Positions 1-7,957 of a stretch of DNA of 64,000 nt are shown piece by piece. The position numbers and the translations under genes are program-made. How positions within the stretch are numbered: position 1 is the first letter of the stretch; each line of letters starts with the position of its first letter. The notes beneath the pieces were generated by a model. That model was not told the DNA's origin and did not search any database. It saw only the letters and a program-made list of their open reading frames with translations. The DNA comes from Pseudomonadota bacterium. GTDB taxonomy: Bacteria > Pseudomonadota > Gammaproteobacteria > Arenicellales > UBA868. The stretch covers positions 1-64,000 of the forward strand of contig JABJIU010000001.1 in assembly GCA_018661145.1 (NCBI GenBank), given 5' to 3'.

Positions 1-942
1 CAGGTGGAAGATACCGGGGCGGACGGCCTCGAACTTAATTTCGGCTGTCCACACGGCATGTCGGAGCGCGGAATGGGTGCGGCAGTGGGGCAGGTGCCCG
101 AGTATGTCGAGATGGTAACCGCCTGGTGCAAGCATTACTCCCGGCTGCCGGTCATCGTTAAACTGACCCCGAATGTAACCAGTATTCGCCAGCCAGCGCG
201 GGCCGCTAAGAAAGGGGGCGCTGATGCGGTATCACTGATCAACACGATCAACTCGGTCATGTCGGTGGATCTGGATTCGCTGAGCATCAATCCGGCGATT
301 GACACGATGGGCACGCATGGCGGGTACTGCGGCCCAGCAGTGAAGCCGATTGCTCTGCACATGGTCTCCGATCTGGCTCGGGATCCGGAGTGTGAAGGAC
401 TACCCATTTCAGCCATTGGCGGTATTGGCAATTGGCGCGATGCGGCAGAGTTTCTACTCATGGGGGCGGGCAATGTTCAGGTCTGTACCGCGGCGATGAC
501 CCACGGATTCAAGATCGTCGATGACATGATCGATGGTATGAGTCGATTTATGGAAGAGAAAGGTTTTGCTTCGGTAGGGGATACCGTTGGGCGCGCGATT
601 CCCTCGCTGACGGACTGGCAGCACCTCAATCTCAATTACACTGTGAAAGCGCAGATTGATCAGAATCTGTGCATCAAATGCGGTCGTTGTCATATTGTCT
701 GTGAGGACACTTCCCATCAGGCTATCTATGCTCGGAATAACGGAGAGCGTCGCTACGAAGTCAACGAGGAGGAATGCGTCGGCTGCAATCTTTGTGTGAC
801 CGTTTGTCCAGTGGAGAACTGCTTGACCCTACGTAGCCTGGAGAACGAGGTTGATACCCGGACCGGGCAGATGGTCGATTCGGGAAAGAAACTTCAATGG
901 ACCGCGCATCCGAACAATCCCATGGCGACTGCTGACCCCTGA
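1..942 (+). CDS. preA: NAD-dependent dihydropyrimidine dehydrogenase subunit PreA (5' partial)
   Basis: This is the C-terminal part of the catalytic subunit that reduces uracil and thymine to their dihydro forms, the first step of reductive pyrimidine breakdown. The frame is open through base 1, so the true start lies left of the window. Visible features are the dihydroorotate-dehydrogenase-like flavin barrel (NFGCPHG near residue 12 of the visible part, and a phosphate-binding SAIGGIGNW segment) and a C-terminal ferredoxin-like module with two 4Fe-4S motifs, CIKCGRCHIVC at about residue 223 and CVGCNLCVTVC at about 258. The partner subunit PreT and the hydropyrimidine hydrolases would be expected to the left. 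The aminotransferase that follows fits the later handling of beta-alanine or beta-aminoisobutyrate. The family assignment is very secure. Confidence 0.96.
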   Translation, partial: QVEDTGADGLELNFGCPHGMSERGMGAAVGQVPEYVEMVTAWCKHYSRLPVIVKLTPNVTSIRQPARAAKKGGADAVSLINTINSVMSVDLDSLSINPAIDTMGTHGGYCGPAVKPIALHMVSDLARDPECEGLPISAIGGIGNWRDAAEFLLMGAGNVQVCTAAMTHGFKIVDDMIDGMSRFMEEKGFASVGDTVGRAIPSLTDWQHLNLNYTVKAQIDQNLCIKCGRCHIVCEDTSHQAIYARNNGERRYEVNEEECVGCNLCVTVCPVENCLTLRSLENEVDTRTGQMVDSGKKLQWTAHPNNPMATADP

Positions 943-1006
943 CCGCCAGCGCGATCAGCACGACAGCGTTTAATCAAATAGAAACCGAAAACAACAAGGA
1001 GCAGAC

Positions 1007-2347
1007 ATGGCACAGCAACAACAGTTCGTTGATCGGGACGCGGCCCATCTAGTGCATCCTTTGCACAACCCGGCCGCGCATGCTTCGGCCCGGGTATGGG
1101 CAGGGGGAGAAGGAGCCTACCTGGTGGATGTTGACGGGAATCGTTTTATTGATTGCCTCTCGGGACTCTGGAATAACACCGCAGGAAACGGTCGGCATGA
1201 ATTGGCGGATGCGGCGTCCAAGCAGATGCGGGAAATGGGTTTTGCCTCAGGCTATGCCGGGAGCACCAATCCGCGGGCGATCGAACTCGCCGAACGTCTG
1301 GCGAATGTTACCTATCCGAATATCAATCATTTCTATCTGACCTCCGGTGGCGGGGAGTCAACCGACAGCAACATCAAGATGGCCCGATATTACTGGAAGG
1401 TTCAGGGCAAACCTGAAAAAACCAAGGTGATCTCCCGAATCTGGGGGTATCACGGGGTGACCTTTGCGGCGATGTGTGCGACCGGAATTGCGCCGTACTG
1501 GGGAATGTTTGAGCCGAGAATTCCAGGGTTTGTTCATATCCCGAGCCCTTACCCCTACTTGTATGAAGCACCCGAGGGGGCCGAAAGCCAGGGTATTGCG
1601 GCCGCCAATGAACTTGAGAAAATGATTCTGGAGGAAGGCCCTGATACGGTTGCTATGTTCATTGCCGAACCCGTCCAGGGTGCTGGGGGTGTGATCGTTC
1701 CTCAGGATGATTATTTCCCTCGTATCCGGGAGATCTGCGACCAGTATGATGTGCTGTTGGTATCGGATGAAGTGATCACGGGCTTTGGCCGAACCGGAAA
1801 AATGTTTGGCCTCGAGCACTGGGGTGTTCAACCCGACCTGATCCAGTTTGCCAAAGCTGTCACCTCGGGATATTTCCCTCTGGGCGGTATTGGAATCAGC
1901 GATGAGATCGCCGACGTGATGAACCAGAGCGGTTCCCCGTGGATGCACGCCTATACCTATAGCTCCCATCCGGTCGGGTGCGCGGTTGCGTTGGCAATGC
2001 TCGATATTATCGAACGTGAACAGTTCGTTGAGCAGGCCCGAACCAAGGGACAACGACTGCTCGTAAAACTTAAAGATGCCCTTGCAGATCATCCGCATGT
2101 CGGAGATGTGCGCGGGTTAGGCATGATGTGCGGGGTTGAGTTCGTCAAGGACAAGGCCACCAAGACCCCATTCGACGCGGGCGACGCCGTTGGCCCGCGA
2201 ATTCACAATGAAACCGTTAACCGGGGTATGTTCTCTCGGGTGCGCGGAGACGTTTACTGTGTTGCTCCGCCGATCGTGACGGAGGAAGAGACCCTTGACC
2301 AGATTCCCGAGATTCTGGCTGATGCCACCCGGGCTGTGCTCGGTTAG
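1007..2347 (+). CDS. Class III (omega-amino acid:pyruvate type) aminotransferase
   Basis: A PLP-dependent fold-type I transaminase of 446 residues, the usual length for beta-alanine/omega-amino acid:pyruvate aminotransferases. It shows the YHG motif after the small domain, the cofactor aspartate in LLVSDEVITGFGRTG, and the Schiff-base lysine in QFAKAVTSGYFPLGG (about K283). An AAGGAG ribosome site precedes the ATG at a good distance. It lies 64 bases after preA on the same strand. Uracil and thymine catabolism ends in beta-alanine and beta-aminoisobutyrate, so deamination of one of these is the simplest role; that is inference from the neighbour. Polyamine or taurine transaminase activity is possible, because this family is broad. 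Confidence 0.9.
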   Translation: MAQQQQFVDRDAAHLVHPLHNPAAHASARVWAGGEGAYLVDVDGNRFIDCLSGLWNNTAGNGRHELADAASKQMREMGFASGYAGSTNPRAIELAERLANVTYPNINHFYLTSGGGESTDSNIKMARYYWKVQGKPEKTKVISRIWGYHGVTFAAMCATGIAPYWGMFEPRIPGFVHIPSPYPYLYEAPEGAESQGIAAANELEKMILEEGPDTVAMFIAEPVQGAGGVIVPQDDYFPRIREICDQYDVLLVSDEVITGFGRTGKMFGLEHWGVQPDLIQFAKAVTSGYFPLGGIGISDEIADVMNQSGSPWMHAYTYSSHPVGCAVALAMLDIIEREQFVEQARTKGQRLLVKLKDALADHPHVGDVRGLGMMCGVEFVKDKATKTPFDAGDAVGPRIHNETVNRGMFSRVRGDVYCVAPPIVTEEETLDQIPEILADATRAVLG

Positions 2348-2370
2348 CCGAATGAGTTAAGGATAGTGCG

Positions 2371-2387
2371 CCCGGTCAAGGACCGGG
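2371..2387 (+). terminator. Stem-loop after the aminotransferase gene
   Basis: A perfect 7-bp GC-rich stem (CCCGGTC / GACCGGG) with an AAG loop lies 24 bases after the aminotransferase stop. No T run follows, so it may be a weak terminator or an RNA end-protecting hairpin rather than an intrinsic terminator. Confidence 0.3.
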
Positions 2388-2488
2388 TCGCGGCCTCGTA
2401 TACATCCGACGCATTGACTCTGGTAAGTCGTCGATCACTTTGCCATCCTCTGAGCCTGTAGGCTAGTGAGGAAAGGGAATCGTGCAGG

Positions 2489-4060
2489 ATGTCTGACAAC
2501 CCGGAGAGTACCCGGTCGGCTCGCGGTAGCCGCAAGCGGGCCCGGGAGGATCGCAAAGCCGCCCGTGCTGCGTCTGCCCGGGTGTCGCAATTGCCGTTCG
2601 GTCCTCTGGTTAATAACTATCCCCCACTGAGCCCTCTGACCGGGGAACAACTAGAGATCGTTCACGACGCATCGCTGGAACTTCTCCGCGATGGCGGGAT
2701 CGAGGTGATGAGCGAGAGGGTGAGAACCGCCTTTGAGCGTGAAGGTGCTACGTTGGACCGGGATCGGGATATTGTGCGCACTGATCCCGAGATGATTCTT
2801 GAACTGGTGGCCCGTGCCCCCAGTACATTTACCCTAACACCGCGCAATGTTGATCATGCCCTGACGCTGGGGGGCAATCAGACCTATTTCGGGATGGTGT
2901 CCGGCCCCCCCAACGTACATGACCGGATCGACGGCCGTCGATCTGGAAACTTTGCCGACTACAAGAAACTACTGAACCTTGGGCAACACTTCAACGTGAT
3001 TGCGCTCTTCGGGAACCAGACGGTGGCCACCACCGATCTGCCGGCTACGACTCGTCATCTCGACTGCTATCTCGCGAACCTTAGCCTGACCGACAAGGTG
3101 TTTTCCGCGATTCCGATCGGTGCTGGGCGAGTCAACGATGCAGCGCAGATGCTCGCGCTCGCCCGTGGTGTTAGTCTGGAGGAGATGCGGGCGCGCCCAG
3201 GTCTGATCGGCAATATCAACGTGAACTCGCCCAGAAAGCTGGACGAGGCGATGTCCGACGGGGCGCTCGCCCTTGCCGAGCTAGGTCAGGCGGTCATCGT
3301 GACGCCGTTCACCTTGTTAGGCGCAATGACGCCGGTAACCATGGCAGCAGGGCTGGTTCAGCAGAACGCGGAGGCCCTGTTTGGGATCGCGATGATCCAG
3401 TTGTTCTATCCCGGAAACCCCGTGGTTTACGGTGGTTTTACCTCCAACGTGGATATGCGCTCGGGAGCGCCTGCTTTTGGCACCCCGGAAAATGCCAAGG
3501 CTAATCTTGCCGGGGGCCAGTTGGCCAGACGCTACTGCCTACCGTACCGGACAAGTGCCTGCAACGCTTCGAATGTGGTGGATGCGCAGAGTACCTATGA
3601 GACTCAGATGGCGCTCTGGGGTGGCGTAATGGGTCATGGCAATGTTGTCTACCATGCTGCAGGCTGGTTGGAGGGGGGGCTCGTCGCGTCTTATGAGAAA
3701 TTCATCCTAGATGTCGAGGTCTTACAGCATCTGGCTCACATGCTCTCGCCGATTGACTGCTCCCCGGATGAACTTGGCGTTGAAGCAATCCGGGATGTCG
3801 ATCCGGGCGGACATTTCTTTGGTACTGAGCACACGATGGCCCGCTATGAGGATGCATTTTATGCGCCGCTGGTGAGTGATTGGCAGAACAGCGAGAACTG
3901 GCAGGCGGCCGGCAGCCAGGACGCGACTGCAAGGGCGACCCCCATCTGGCAGTCGATACTCGCAGAGCACGAACCACCTCCGCTTGACCCTGCTGTACGT
4001 GAGTCCCTTGAAGACTACGTTGCCCGTAGAAAAGTCGAGATCGGTACCGACGAACCCTGA
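2489..4060 (+). CDS. Trimethylamine methyltransferase (MttB) family protein, non-pyrrolysine type
   Basis: A 523-residue member of the MttB superfamily, cobalamin-linked methyltransferases that demethylate trimethylamine or quaternary amines such as glycine betaine, carnitine or proline betaine. The family core is recognisable: the N-terminal LLRDGGIEV region, PFTLLGAMTPVTMAAGLVQQ, and the glycine-rich VYGGFTSNVDMRSGAPAFG segment followed by GQLARRY. There is no in-frame amber codon, so this is the pyrrolysine-free branch, many members of which act on quaternary amines. The first 35 residues are rich in Arg, Lys and Ala and probably disordered. No corrinoid protein gene is adjacent, so the substrate cannot be inferred. 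A GAGGAAAGG purine tract lies upstream of the ATG. Confidence 0.88.
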   Translation: MSDNPESTRSARGSRKRAREDRKAARAASARVSQLPFGPLVNNYPPLSPLTGEQLEIVHDASLELLRDGGIEVMSERVRTAFEREGATLDRDRDIVRTDPEMILELVARAPSTFTLTPRNVDHALTLGGNQTYFGMVSGPPNVHDRIDGRRSGNFADYKKLLNLGQHFNVIALFGNQTVATTDLPATTRHLDCYLANLSLTDKVFSAIPIGAGRVNDAAQMLALARGVSLEEMRARPGLIGNINVNSPRKLDEAMSDGALALAELGQAVIVTPFTLLGAMTPVTMAAGLVQQNAEALFGIAMIQLFYPGNPVVYGGFTSNVDMRSGAPAFGTPENAKANLAGGQLARRYCLPYRTSACNASNVVDAQSTYETQMALWGGVMGHGNVVYHAAGWLEGGLVASYEKFILDVEVLQHLAHMLSPIDCSPDELGVEAIRDVDPGGHFFGTEHTMARYEDAFYAPLVSDWQNSENWQAAGSQDATARATPIWQSILAEHEPPPLDPAVRESLEDYVARRKVEIGTDEP

Positions 4061-4129
4061 AGTCGACCCTCACACCCCTTACGGGAACCCACCGGTTCTC
4101 CGATGCCAAACTTCACGGTCGCGGCACGG

Positions 4130-4747
4130 TCAGTCTATTAAGGTATCGATGACGGGACAGATCCGATCCGCGATCAGTTGTTGAGCCGCTTCATTGAGAT
4201 GCACGCCATCCTCTTGAAACATTTCAGGATGAGAGAAGATGTCGGTGATAATCGAAGGAACAAAAGCGATGGCATAATCGGCGGCCAGTTTTGTATAGAC
4301 TGAACGAAATGCGTCTCGATATGCGGGACCGTAGTTCGAGGGGATATCAATCCCGGTCAGAAGGACGTCGGCGCCCGCTTGCAGTGAGCGTTCGATCATC
4401 CCAGCGAGATTCTCGTAAATGACCGCCGGAGGATGGCCTCTAAGGCCGTCGTTACCCCCGATCTCAAGTATGACGACTCGGGGTCGATGTTCATCCAGTA
4501 GTCCAGGGAGATTGCGTGATGCTCCGGCCGTGGTTTCACCACTGATGGCAGCGTTAATGAACCGTACTTTCGAGCGCATGCGGTTCTGGGCAAGGCTGAC
4601 CCAGTTCTTTTCGAAGGGGATGCCATAGCCGCTGGTGATGCTGTCACCGATGACGAGGACCGTGGGTAACGATGCCCTCGCTGAGGCCCCAACCAGCAGT
4701 AAAAAAAGGAGCAACAGAGCAGTGAAAGAACTTGTCTTGGAAGCCAT
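4130..4747 (-). CDS. tesA: Arylesterase / acyl-CoA thioesterase I, GDSL family
   Basis: A periplasmic SGNH hydrolase (thioesterase I, protease I, lysophospholipase L1 family) of about 205 residues. The four SGNH blocks are visible: VLVIGDSITSGYG with the nucleophile serine, the block II glycine in SGETTAG, GGNDGLRG with the oxyanion asparagine, and DGVHL with the catalytic Asp-His pair near the C-terminus. The start at 4747 was chosen over the upstream extension to 4915 because it gives a clean signal peptide (a Lys near the N-terminus, then a leucine-rich core ending in an ASA/ARA site). It faces the ybbA gene, the arrangement known from Escherichia coli, and the two 5' ends overlap by 26 bases. 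Confidence 0.9.
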   Translation of the reverse strand: MASKTSSFTALLLLFLLLVGASARASLPTVLVIGDSITSGYGIPFEKNWVSLAQNRMRSKVRFINAAISGETTAGASRNLPGLLDEHRPRVVILEIGGNDGLRGHPPAVIYENLAGMIERSLQAGADVLLTGIDIPSNYGPAYRDAFRSVYTKLAADYAIAFVPSIITDIFSHPEMFQEDGVHLNEAAQQLIADRICPVIDTLID

Positions 4748-5402
4748 TAACGTTTCCCGGGATGTGCTTGGGCCTGCAGGGCCGCTCACGATTCTAAAGG
4801 ACGTCTCTCTCAAGGTCGGCAAAGGGGAAGCCCTGGCGGTTACTGGGCCCTCTGGTTCAGGAAAATCTACCCTGATTGCCCTCCTCGCAGGCCTCGACCA
4901 ATCCAGCAGTGGCAAGATTATGCTTGCCGGCAGTGATCTGGACGTGCTCGATGAGGATGGTCGGGCGCGCCTGAGAGCGGGTCGGGTCGGGTTTGTCTTT
5001 CAGTCTTTTTATCTTATCGATACGCTCACGGCACTGGAGAACGTGATGTTGCCCCTGGAGTTGGCAGACCAAGACATGCCCCGCGAGAAAGCGATCGAAT
5101 GGCTAGACAGAGTTGGGCTTGCTGACCGGCGGGATCACTATCCCCGGCAACTCTCGGGAGGAGAGCAGCAGCGGGTTGCGATCTCCCGTGCTTTTGCCAT
5201 TGATCCGCAGATCCTTTTCGCTGATGAGCCTACCGGTAATCTTGATGATGCGGCGTCTGAGCAGGTTGCCGAACTTTTGTTTTCGCTGTGTGGCCGACGA
5301 CAGGCCGCACTGGTGCTGGTGACCCACGACATGACATTGGCATCGCGCTGCGACAAGAACCTTCGCCTCGAGAAAGGTCGCGTGAGCGGAGTAGGCCAGT
5401 GA
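4722..5402 (+). CDS. ybbA: ABC transporter ATP-binding protein, YbbA type
   Basis: A 226-residue ATPase of the LolD/YbbA/MacB group, which powers FtsX-like permeases in extraction or export rather than import. Walker A is GPSGSGKST, the signature is LSGGEQQRV and Walker B is ILFADEPTGNLDD, all intact. The GTG at 4722 was chosen because an AAAAAAGGAG ribosome site lies about 10 bases upstream and the protein then begins at the usual place for the family; an upstream ATG at 4635 would extend through tesA. The gene overlaps the permease by four bases (GTGA), so translation is probably coupled. Confidence 0.92.
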   Translation: MKELVLEAINVSRDVLGPAGPLTILKDVSLKVGKGEALAVTGPSGSGKSTLIALLAGLDQSSSGKIMLAGSDLDVLDEDGRARLRAGRVGFVFQSFYLIDTLTALENVMLPLELADQDMPREKAIEWLDRVGLADRRDHYPRQLSGGEQQRVAISRAFAIDPQILFADEPTGNLDDAASEQVAELLFSLCGRRQAALVLVTHDMTLASRCDKNLRLEKGRVSGVGQ

Positions 5403-7894
5403 GGTTTTCTTTGCGCCACGGCAGCCGTCAGTTCTGGCGAGACTGGCGCTCCGGCGAAATGTTGGCCCTGGGGGGCGCACTCCTGACAGCAGTTGCCGCG
5501 GTGAGTGCCGTGGGTAGTTTCGCGGACCGGGTTGAAAGCGGTCTGGAACGCGGCGCGGGAGAGGTCATCGCATCGGACATCAAGCTGACTGCGCGACTGG
5601 AGATTGCCGAGCCATTTGAAGCCAAGGCTAAGTCGCTAGGGTTAGCGACAGCGCGGACAGCAACGTTCCCGACCGTTCTGTTTGTTGACGGCCAGACACT
5701 GCTCGCTTCGGTGAAAGGGGTCACCCCAGAGTATCCATTGCGCGGCACATTGGGCTTGCGACCGGAGTTGCATGTACCCGAGATGACTCGCTTGGCCCGT
5801 GGGCCAAAAAAGGGCGAGGCCTGGGTGGACAAGCGCCTGTTGACCACTTTGGGTTTGCGCCTGGGCGACCGTCTTGAGATCGGGAACATCTCGCTGATCC
5901 TCGATGCCGTGTTGGCATATGAACCTGATCGCGGTGGACAGTTTTTCAGTTTTAGCCCAAGAATCATGACGCACTACGCGGACATCAAAGACTCTGGCCT
6001 GCTTGGACCCTCTAGCCGAGCCACATTTGCGTTATTGGCAGCGGGACCCCCGGATGATGTTGTCGCGCTGCGTGATTTTGTAGAGGAGCAGGGGTCAAAC
6101 GACATCAGGGTTGTGGATCTTGAATCTGCCCAGCGCCAGGTCGGAGCAACAGTGGGCGCGTCAACAGAATTCATTGGCCTGGCGTCTCTTGGAACACTTT
6201 TTATTGCTGGGATTGCGATCGCCGTGGCCTCGCGACGTTACGTCGAGCGGCGGCGAAAGCATGCGGCATTGCTTCGTTGCTTCGGCGCAAGCGGTCGAGT
6301 GGTTCTGCTGATACATATCCAGACGCTCGTTATGATGGGGGGTGTCTGGGGGTTTGTCGGGGCGGGTATCGGGTTCGCGGTTCAGGAACTAATGACACTG
6401 ATGCTTGGCGAGGTCTTCTCGATAGGCACTGGCAAGTCAGGCATGGGGGCCGTGCTTATTAGCCTAATCCTCGGGCTGGCTTTATTGATCGGATTTTCTG
6501 TGCCGCAGTTGGCTCGACTAATGAGAGTTGCACCCATGGAGGTTCTCCGCCGGACAGACAGCCCTAGACGAGCGTTACAGGATGCGCTCTGGTATCTCGT
6601 CCCCGGAATCGTACTCCTGCTTCTGGCGGTTCAGCAGGCGGGTCGGAGCGAACTGGTGTTTTACGTATTGTTGGGAATCTTTGCGTCACTTGCGGGCATG
6701 ATGGGGTTAAGCCTTGGCCTCATTGCGTTAATGAAGCATCTCGTGCGGGGGGCAGGCGTTTCGTGGCGCTTCGGTCTTGGGCGGCTTTATCGAGACCCCA
6801 TCTCGACCACCTTTCAGATTTCAGCGATTGGATTGGGTTTGACCGTGCTGGTGACTCTCTCGTTGGTACGGGGCGAGTTGTTTGACAGCTGGGAATCCCG
6901 TGTGCCTGCAGGGTCTCCAAACTTTTTCCTGGCCAATGTTCAGGATTATGAAAAGGCGCAGGTGGGTGCGTTCTTTCAGGAGCGGCTCGGGGAAACCCCG
7001 GGGTTTACACCGATGGCGACAGGGCGGCTTGTCACGATAAACGGGAAGGTGCCGACGGCAGCTGATTATCCCGATCCACGGACGGCATCGCGAATCGAAG
7101 GGAACCTAAACTTTTCTTGGTCGGAGGAGCTCCCGCCGGACAATGCCCTTATTGCCGGCAGTTGGTGGCAGACTGGCAGTCGTGATCCGGTGGTGTCCCT
7201 CGCCAAAAGTTGGGCGGCGCCGTTGGGCGTAACGGTGGGTGACCGCATCGGCGTCCAGGTCGGCGCTCAGACTATTGATGCCCGGATTGCCAACCTTCGT
7301 GAGGTTCGCTGGGAAAGTTTTAATCCGAATTTCTTTGTGTTGTTCCCGCCAGGTGTGTTTGAAAACGCACCGCACACCTTCTTGAGTGCGGTGCGACTGG
7401 AAGAGAGTCGCCAGGATGCACTTGTCGCGTTAAGCAGGCAGTTTCCGACAGTAAACATAATTGATATCGGTGCGATCCTCGGTCAGGTGCGGCACCTGAT
7501 CGAAGTGGTGGGAGTCGCATTGAATCTGGTGTTTGGCTTCACGCTGATTGCGGGGGCTGCGGTGCTCTTCGCGGTGATGCAGGCAAGTCACGACAGTCGA
7601 ATTCGGGACGCGGCCGTGCTGAAGGTGCTCGGATGCAATCGCCCACGCCTTCTGCGCGCTCTGAACACTGAATTTTTCGTCATTGCGCTAGTCGCGGGTG
7701 TGGTGGCGGCCGGTGCCGCAAGCCTCACCGGCTGGCTGCTTGCGAGTCAGGTCTTTAATCTTGATTATGCGCCGGGACTACTGGTGATCGCGATTTCGAT
7801 TCTGTTGAGCGTTGTGATAGTCTGGCTTGTCAGCCGCTCTGGCGTGGAGGCAGCATTGCGGTCACGGCCTCACGCAACCCTGCGGGCGCCTTGA
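5399..7894 (+). CDS. ybbP: FtsX-like ABC transporter permease, YbbP type
   Basis: An 831-residue integral membrane permease and partner of the preceding ATPase. The layout is an N-terminal transmembrane helix (about residues 19-40), a large periplasmic domain, a cluster of FtsX helices at about 255-400, a second block of helices, another periplasmic domain, and a final FtsX helix group (about 690-815). This duplicated FtsX plan is typical of YbbP. The GTG at 5399 overlaps the ybbA stop, so the longer frame starting at 5288 is not used. The physiological substrate of YbbAP-type systems is not settled; with tesA next door a link to lipid or hydrophobic compound handling is often suggested. Confidence 0.9.
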   Translation: MRFSLRHGSRQFWRDWRSGEMLALGGALLTAVAAVSAVGSFADRVESGLERGAGEVIASDIKLTARLEIAEPFEAKAKSLGLATARTATFPTVLFVDGQTLLASVKGVTPEYPLRGTLGLRPELHVPEMTRLARGPKKGEAWVDKRLLTTLGLRLGDRLEIGNISLILDAVLAYEPDRGGQFFSFSPRIMTHYADIKDSGLLGPSSRATFALLAAGPPDDVVALRDFVEEQGSNDIRVVDLESAQRQVGATVGASTEFIGLASLGTLFIAGIAIAVASRRYVERRRKHAALLRCFGASGRVVLLIHIQTLVMMGGVWGFVGAGIGFAVQELMTLMLGEVFSIGTGKSGMGAVLISLILGLALLIGFSVPQLARLMRVAPMEVLRRTDSPRRALQDALWYLVPGIVLLLLAVQQAGRSELVFYVLLGIFASLAGMMGLSLGLIALMKHLVRGAGVSWRFGLGRLYRDPISTTFQISAIGLGLTVLVTLSLVRGELFDSWESRVPAGSPNFFLANVQDYEKAQVGAFFQERLGETPGFTPMATGRLVTINGKVPTAADYPDPRTASRIEGNLNFSWSEELPPDNALIAGSWWQTGSRDPVVSLAKSWAAPLGVTVGDRIGVQVGAQTIDARIANLREVRWESFNPNFFVLFPPGVFENAPHTFLSAVRLEESRQDALVALSRQFPTVNIIDIGAILGQVRHLIEVVGVALNLVFGFTLIAGAAVLFAVMQASHDSRIRDAAVLKVLGCNRPRLLRALNTEFFVIALVAGVVAAGAASLTGWLLASQVFNLDYAPGLLVIAISILLSVVIVWLVSRSGVEAALRSRPHATLRAP

Positions 7895-7957
7895 TCCACA
7901 ATCCTGCAAGCGCGATGCCGAGCAGCAGCGAAACGCCAGAATATCTCCTCCTAAGTT

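Noticed and set aside
2489..4060. Possible pyrrolysine-type MttB
   Set aside because: No in-frame TAG within the gene; the frame is open throughout, so it belongs to the pyrrolysine-free branch.
4083..4100. 7-bp stem (one G-T pair) with a four-base loop between the mttB-like gene and tesA
   Set aside because: No T-rich tail on either strand, so it is not called as a terminator.
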